In this document: piece after piece, positions 6,386-10,048 of the stretch
Position numbering within the stretch: the stretch's first letter is position 1
Layout of the letters: every line of letters begins with the position of its first letter
The notes under the pieces: generated by a model
Seen by the model: the letters and a program-made list of their open reading frames with translations, nothing else
Databases searched by the model: none
Told to the model about the DNA's origin: nothing
Position numbers and translations under genes: made by a program
Origin: Fimenecus sp045531435
Lineage (GTDB): Bacteria > Bacillota > Clostridia > Oscillospirales > Acutalibacteraceae
NCBI GenBank assembly: GCA_045531435.1
Contig: JAZSDZ010000097.1
Location: 1-10,048, forward strand
Direction: 5' to 3'
DNA length: 10,048 bases

Positions 6386-7831
6386 ATGGAAAAAGGACTC
6401 AAAAAACAATACGGCCTTTTAATGGCTATCTGCATGGTTGTAGGTACTGTTGTAGGCTCAGGTGTTTTCTTTAAAGCTCAGGCAATTCTTCAAAAGACAA
6501 ACGGCGATATGCCAATGGGTATTATTGCATGGATTATCGGTGGCGCAGTTATGATTTGTTGCGTTCTCGCATTCTGTGTAATGGCTCAGCAGTATGAAAA
6601 GGTTAACGGTCTTGTTGACTATGCAGAAGCAACTATCGGTAGCAGATATGCATACTTTATGGGTTGGTTCGCTACTGTTATTTACACTCCTGCAATGACA
6701 TCAGTTCTTGCATGGCTTACTGCAAGATATTTCCTCACATTCATGGTTTCTGTTAATCCTGATTTACAGCTTGCAGGTGACCCTGTAACAGGTACTGAAA
6801 CATTCTTGCTTGCAGGATTTATTCTTATCTGCGTTTTCGCAATCAATACACTTTCTTCAAAACTTGCTGGCAAGCTCCAAATTGGTGCTACATTTATCAA
6901 GCTTATTCCTCTTCTTTTAATGGCTGTTGTTGGTACAATCTATGGTCTTTCACACGACTTTACAGGTGCTCCTATTGATGCAGGTGCTTCAATGCTTTCA
7001 CAGAACTTTGCAACAGGTACAGGTAACTATTCAGTTCTTTTTGGCGCTGTTGTTGCTACTGCTTTCGCATATGAAGGCTGGATTCTTGCTACATCAATCA
7101 ACTCAGAAATCAAGGATTCTAAAAAGAATCTTCCTATTGCTCTTGTATTAGGTGGTATTATCATCATCGCAATTTACCTCTTCTATTACATCGGTATTGC
7201 CGGTGGCGCTCCTGTTACAACTCTTATGGAAAGTGGTACAACAACTGCTTTCACAACTGTTTTTGGTAATGTTCTTGGTAACATCCTTAACCTTTTCGTT
7301 GCAGTTTCTTGTCTTGGTACCCTTAACGGTCTCCTTATCGGTTGTATCCGTGGTATGTACTCAATTTCAGTTCGTGGTATGGGACCTAAGGTTGACCTTA
7401 TGAAACAGGTTGACCCTGCATCAGGAATGCCATCAAACTCATGTATCATTGGTCTTGTAATTGTTGCTGGATGGCTTGTTTACTTCTATGGAGCAAACCT
7501 TACAGCTACTCCTTGGTTCGGCAAGTTCAGTTTTGACTCATCAGAACTTCCAATCATCACAATCTATGCTCTTTACATTCCAATGTTCATTCAGTTTATG
7601 AAAAAAGAAAAGAACCTTCCTGCAGTTAAGAGATTCGTTCTTCCTGCACTTGGTATCATTGGTTCAGCATTTATGGTATTCGCTGCTTTATATTCACACG
7701 GATATATGCCTTACCTTGCAGCAAAAGAAAACGGCGAATTTTCTTGCCCGGTTCTTTTCTACCTTATCGTATTTGCAGTAATCATGGCAATTGGTATGAT
7801 TTTCATAAACCCAAAGAAAAAAGAGAAATAA
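6386..7831 (+). CDS. APC-superfamily amino-acid permease
   Basis: 481 aa from the chosen start. Repeated long hydrophobic segments suggest about 12 membrane helices. TM1 contains the APC substrate-binding loop G-S-G (residues 24-26, in V-V-G-S-G-V-F-F). TM6 contains F-A-Y-E-G-W (227-232) followed by a charged loop E-I-K-D-S-K-K-N-L-P, as in LAT/SteT-type amino-acid exchangers. It should move amino acids across the cytoplasmic membrane; the substrate and the symport or antiport mode cannot be read. Two in-frame ATGs exist, at 6374 and 6386. The only Shine-Dalgarno-like stretch (AGGATGGG, 6371-6378) overlaps the first ATG and sits 7 nt before the second, so I chose 6386; the longer form would add MGSN. 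The gene favours GCT, GGT, CTT and ATC codons more visibly than its neighbours, which suggests good expression. It ends at a strong terminator and is a single-gene transcript. Confidence 0.9.
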   Translation: MEKGLKKQYGLLMAICMVVGTVVGSGVFFKAQAILQKTNGDMPMGIIAWIIGGAVMICCVLAFCVMAQQYEKVNGLVDYAEATIGSRYAYFMGWFATVIYTPAMTSVLAWLTARYFLTFMVSVNPDLQLAGDPVTGTETFLLAGFILICVFAINTLSSKLAGKLQIGATFIKLIPLLLMAVVGTIYGLSHDFTGAPIDAGASMLSQNFATGTGNYSVLFGAVVATAFAYEGWILATSINSEIKDSKKNLPIALVLGGIIIIAIYLFYYIGIAGGAPVTTLMESGTTTAFTTVFGNVLGNILNLFVAVSCLGTLNGLLIGCIRGMYSISVRGMGPKVDLMKQVDPASGMPSNSCIIGLVIVAGWLVYFYGANLTATPWFGKFSFDSSELPIITIYALYIPMFIQFMKKEKNLPAVKRFVLPALGIIGSAFMVFAALYSHGYMPYLAAKENGEFSCPVLFYLIVFAVIMAIGMIFINPKKKEK

Positions 7832-7852
7832 GATACACATATAATAAACTTT

Positions 7853-7888
7853 CAGCCTGTAGGGAATTCCTTACAGGCTGTTTTTCTT
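7853..7888 (+). terminator. Intrinsic terminator after the permease gene
   Basis: A 12-bp stem (CAGCCTGTAGGG pairing with CCTTACAGGCTG through one G-U wobble) closes on a loop of about 4 nt and is followed by TTTTTCTT. It lies about 20 nt after the permease stop, a textbook rho-independent terminator on the plus strand. Confidence 0.88.
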
Positions 7889-7915
7889 GATATTTTCCAT
7901 ATAATATTATATAAT
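7887..7915 (+). promoter_or_regulatory. Promoter of cysK
   Basis: TTGATA (7887-7892), a 17-nt spacer and a perfect TATAAT (7910-7915) give a strong sigma-A promoter, with a start near 7922 and a leader of only about 22 nt. The -35 begins in the T-tract of the preceding terminator. A second TATAAT at 7900-7905 has no well-spaced -35. The short leader leaves no room for an S-box or T-box. Confidence 0.75.
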
Positions 7916-7943
7916 AAATTGAAATTTAACGGAGGTACCCGAA

Positions 7944-8867
7944 ATGAAAGTTTTTAAAAGTGTATCAGAGTTAATCGGCAGAACACCCATACTCCAGCTT
8001 TGTAATCTTGAAAAAGAATTAAATCTCAAAGCAAAGCTTTTTGCAAAGCTTGAATATCTTAACCCTGCAGGTAGTGTTAAAGATAGAGTTGCCTTGCAAA
8101 TGATTGAAGATGCAGAAGAAAAAGGATTGCTTAAAGAAGGTTCTGTTATTATTGAGCCTACAAGTGGCAACACCGGTATCGGTCTTGCTTCCGTTGCAGC
8201 ATCAAGGGGGTACCGTTTAATTATTACAATGCCTGAAACAATGTCAGAAGAACGCAGAAAGCTTATTGCTGCCTACGGAGCTGAACTGGTACTTACTGAT
8301 GGTAACAATGGTATGAATGGTGCTATCGAGAAGGCAGAAGAATTGTCAAAGGAAATTCCAAATAGTATTGTGGCAGGCCAGTTTGTAAATCCTGCTAACC
8401 CACAAGCACATCGCAACACAACAGGCCCTGAAATTTGGGAAGATACCGATGGTCAGGTTGATGTTTTTGTTGCAGGAATCGGCACAGGCGGTACAATCAC
8501 AGGTACAGGTGAATATCTTAAATCAAAAAATGAAAATATTAAAGTAGTAGGAATTGAGCCTTGTGACTCCCCTGTCCTTTCGGGCGGAAATGCAGGTTCT
8601 CACCCTTTGCAAGGCATTGGTGCAGGATTCATTCCTGAAATCCTTAACACAGATATCCTTGACGAAATCGTGACTGTTTCAGGTAATGAAGCATATAAAT
8701 CAGCAAGATTTCTTGCTAAAAAAGAAGGTATCCTTGTGGGCATTTCATCAGGTGCAGCACTCCACGCTGCCATTGAAGAAGCAAAAAAAGAGGAGAATAC
8801 AAACAAAAACATTGTTGTACTTCTCCCTGATACAGGCGACCGATATCTGTCAACAGAATTATTTTAA
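7944..8867 (+). CDS. cysK: Cysteine synthase A (O-acetylserine sulfhydrylase)
   Basis: 307 aa, normal for CysK. This PLP enzyme makes cysteine and acetate from O-acetyl-L-serine and sulfide in the cytoplasm. The PLP lysine is K46 in N-P-A-G-S-V-K-D-R. The substrate loop is T-S-G-N-T-G (73-78). The phosphate-binding loop is G-I-G-T-G-G-T (178-184). Ser269 in G-I-S-S-G-A-A (266-272) sits at the position that contacts the PLP pyridine nitrogen. The end L-P-D-T-G-D-R-Y-L-S-T matches the family. GGAGG at 7931-7935 with an 8-nt spacer fixes the start. No cysE (serine acetyltransferase) lies beside it, and the gene appears to be transcribed alone between two terminators. It could be CysM-like, but the motifs fit CysK best. 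Confidence 0.96.
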   Translation: MKVFKSVSELIGRTPILQLCNLEKELNLKAKLFAKLEYLNPAGSVKDRVALQMIEDAEEKGLLKEGSVIIEPTSGNTGIGLASVAASRGYRLIITMPETMSEERRKLIAAYGAELVLTDGNNGMNGAIEKAEELSKEIPNSIVAGQFVNPANPQAHRNTTGPEIWEDTDGQVDVFVAGIGTGGTITGTGEYLKSKNENIKVVGIEPCDSPVLSGGNAGSHPLQGIGAGFIPEILNTDILDEIVTVSGNEAYKSARFLAKKEGILVGISSGAALHAAIEEAKKEENTNKNIVVLLPDTGDRYLSTELF

Positions 8868-8888
8868 GTGAAAAATGCAAAGTTGTTT

Positions 8889-9019
8889 GCCTTCCCCTCG
8901 AGGGGAAGGTGGGTTTTGCAAAGCAAAAGACGGATGAGGTGGAGAAATCATATAACGGATACTGCGTATCCTACACCTCATCACCGTCTTACGACGGAGC
9001 TTCTCCTCAAGGAGAAGCC
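8889..9019. repeat. Nested-palindrome intergenic repeat (REP/MITE-like)
   Basis: A 131-bp element with imperfect terminal inverted repeats (16 of 21 positions match between the left end and the reverse complement of the right end). Inside are a perfect 20-bp palindrome (8890-8909, CCTTCCCCTC and its complement), a TTTTGC-AAA-GCAAAA hairpin (8914-8928), and the outer pair GATGAGGTG (8933-8941) with CACCTCATC (8974-8982). These enclose a GGATAC-TGC-GTATCC hairpin (8957-8971). Then come CCGTC-TTAC-GACGG (8984-8997) and GCTTCTCC-TCAA-GGAGAAGC (8999-9018). From memory, CCTTCCCCT...AGGGGAAGG with GGATGAGGTG is common between genes of gut Firmicutes. It encodes nothing convincing, although both strands can be read open for short stretches. 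Confidence 0.75.
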
Positions 9020-9036
9020 TTATTTTCACCAAAAAT

Positions 9037-9070
9037 CGGCAAGGTCGTAATTGACCCTGCCGTATTTTTT
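9037..9070. terminator. Bidirectional intrinsic terminator between cysK and proC
   Basis: CGGCAAGGTC (9037-9046) and GACCCTGCCG (9053-9062) form a 10-bp stem with one mismatch and a 6-nt loop. On the plus strand it is followed by TATTTTTT, which runs into the 3' end of proC. On the minus strand it is followed by ATTTTTGG. It therefore suits both converging genes and is stronger on the plus strand. Confidence 0.75.
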
Positions 9071-9866
9071 ATAATTTTTTATCTTTGTCGAGGGATGCTT
9101 TTACTGCCCCCATAACAGCTGTGTCAAATCCTTCACTCTGGAGCTTTGCCACACCTTCAATTGTTGTTCCACCCGGTGAACAAACACTATTGATTAATGC
9201 CCATGGATTATTCTCTTTATCCTCAAGAATCATTTTTGCACTACCCAAAACTGCTTGTGCACAAATTTTTAGTGCTTCATCCTTTTTCATTCCGTTTTTT
9301 ACAGCCTCACGAGCCATTGAATCAATGAACATAAAGGAATATGCAGGTGAGCATCCTGCGATTACACCGAATAACGGGAACTGACTTTCAGGAAGCTCCA
9401 TTACCTCACCAAAAGAATTGCAAAGTCCCTTTACAAATTCAAGTGCATTTTCGTCTGCAAAATCATTTCTGCAAACAGCACTCATTGAAGCGCCAACCTT
9501 TGCATTAATGTTAGGCATTACACGAATAATTGGTATTTCACGCGAGAGAAAGCTGCCGATATATTCAAGTGTTTTACCTGCACCAATTGACACCACAACT
9601 GAATCTTTTACATATTCTTTAATCTGTGGCAAAACTGTTGGGAAAACCTGCGGTTTTACTGCAATAACAACAAACTCACAAATTTTTGCAAGTTCTTCAA
9701 CTGTTGAAATTACATTCACAGCATATTCTTTATTAAGAAGCTCCGCCTTGAATGTATCAACATCAAAAACACAGATTTCTTCCCCTTTAAGGAAAGCAGA
9801 AGATACAGCACCACCAATAATGGCAGTTGCCATATTTCCACAACCGATAAAACCAAGCTTATACAT
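9069..9866 (-). CDS. proC: Pyrroline-5-carboxylate reductase
   Basis: 265 aa, normal length. It catalyses the last step of proline synthesis, NAD(P)H-dependent reduction of 1-pyrroline-5-carboxylate, in the cytoplasm. The N-terminal Rossmann fold shows G-F-I-G-C-G-N-M (5-12), V-I-A-V-K-P-Q (67-73) and R-V-M-P-N (115-119). The all-helical dimer domain has G-C-S-P-A-Y (171-176; most relatives have G-S-G-P-A-Y) and the active-site S-P-G-G-T-T (230-235). The ATG comes 2 nt after the mscL stop with no evident Shine-Dalgarno, which suggests coupling to mscL translation. proA and proB are not in the window. The last codons overlap the T-tract of the cysK terminator on the other strand. Confidence 0.95.
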   Translation of the reverse strand: MYKLGFIGCGNMATAIIGGAVSSAFLKGEEICVFDVDTFKAELLNKEYAVNVISTVEELAKICEFVVIAVKPQVFPTVLPQIKEYVKDSVVVSIGAGKTLEYIGSFLSREIPIIRVMPNINAKVGASMSAVCRNDFADENALEFVKGLCNSFGEVMELPESQFPLFGVIAGCSPAYSFMFIDSMAREAVKNGMKKDEALKICAQAVLGSAKMILEDKENNPWALINSVCSPGGTTIEGVAKLQSEGFDTAVMGAVKASLDKDKKL

Positions 9867-9868
9867 AA

Positions 9869-10048
9869 TTATTCAACATCTGATGTACAGTGACAGCACT
9901 TTGTAGCATCAATAGCGATTTCGCTCTTGCAGAATGGACAAACCTTTGTTGTAGGTTCTTCTTCCACAACTTCTTCCTCTTTAGCTGTCTTTGCTCTGAT
10001 AGTATTGATACCCTTAACAAGACAGAAGATTACGAATGCAACAATGAT
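9869..10048 (-). CDS. mscL: MscL mechanosensitive channel, C-terminal part with zinc ribbon (partial, start beyond window)
   Basis: The frame is open from the window edge to TAA at 9869-9871 and gives the last 59 residues. They begin with the end of a membrane helix (I-I-V-A-F-V-I-F-C-L-V-K-G-I-N), which matches the end of MscL TM2. A basic then Glu-rich linker (T-A-K-E-E-E-V-V-E-E-E) follows, then C-P-F-C and C-C-H-C spaced as a zinc ribbon. MscL is the large-conductance membrane channel that opens under tension to release solutes on hypo-osmotic shock. In Clostridia and relatives some MscL proteins end in such a Cys-rich ribbon instead of the plain cytoplasmic helix; this is recalled, not checked. 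Only the tail is visible, so the assignment rests on TM2 and the ribbon. It stands directly upstream of proC with a 2-nt gap. Confidence 0.8.
   Translation of the reverse strand: MIVAFVIFCLVKGINTIRAKTAKEEEVVEEEPTTKVCPFCKSEIAIDATKCCHCTSDVE

Noticed and set aside
8868..9115. Short plus-strand reading frames (about 60-68 aa) after cysK
   Set aside because: They run through the palindromic repeat, lack a ribosome site, and their residues simply translate the repeat arms.
9418..9906. 162-aa plus-strand reading frame opposite proC and mscL
   Set aside because: It lies antisense to two well-supported genes, has no Shine-Dalgarno, and has no recognisable protein pattern. It is a codon-bias shadow.
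1..10048. CRISPR array, tRNA/rRNA genes, transposase or phage genes, toxin-antitoxin pair
   Set aside because: No regularly spaced repeats, no tRNA-like cloverleaf, and no matching protein motifs were seen on either strand. The window is mostly ordinary chromosomal genes.

Overview
The window is AT-rich, uses strong GGAGG-type ribosome binding sites and sigma-A-like promoters, and encodes typical Firmicutes proteins: a YolD-family protein near a UmuC-like polymerase, an MscL with a zinc-ribbon tail, and a secreted Cys-rich protein ending in a CxCGxxHY motif. I read it as chromosomal DNA of a gut-type Clostridia, probably Ruminococcaceae/Oscillospiraceae or a relative. That placement is inferred from protein style, not from a marker gene. 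No rRNA, tRNA, CRISPR array, transposase or phage gene is visible.

Layout. Positions 6-1178 (minus) hold a secreted Cys-rich protein with two similar beta-sandwich-like repeats, behind its own consensus promoter. Positions 1289-2377 (minus) hold a DUF2804 protein, also with its own promoter. Positions 2468-6236 (minus) form a tight five-gene unit in the order dinB/umuC-like polymerase, GNAT acetyltransferase, yolD-like gene, Gfo/Idh/MocA oxidoreductase, small lipoprotein. Gaps in this unit are 1, 11, 3 and 4 nt, so it is almost certainly one transcript, started from the 137-bp divergent region 6237-6373. The other side of that region drives an APC-family amino-acid permease (6386-7831, plus), which ends at a clear intrinsic terminator. 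A near-consensus promoter follows directly and drives cysK (7944-8867, plus). A 131-bp nested-palindrome intergenic repeat (8889-9019) and a probable bidirectional terminator (9037-9070) separate cysK from the convergent mscL-proC pair (minus), in which mscL is cut by the window edge.

How the genes work together. The polymerase and YolD-like protein are a recurring pair in Firmicutes lesion-bypass (SOS-type) loci. The acetyltransferase, oxidoreductase and lipoprotein between and after them are co-transcribed, but I cannot assign them a repair role. The permease and cysK handle amino-acid uptake and cysteine synthesis. mscL and proC sit 2 nt apart and both relate to osmotic balance (solute release and proline synthesis). 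Most of the window is ordinary housekeeping DNA. The parts most worth a second look are the C-terminal Cys/aromatic module of the secreted protein, the palindromic repeat, and the composition of the polymerase operon.
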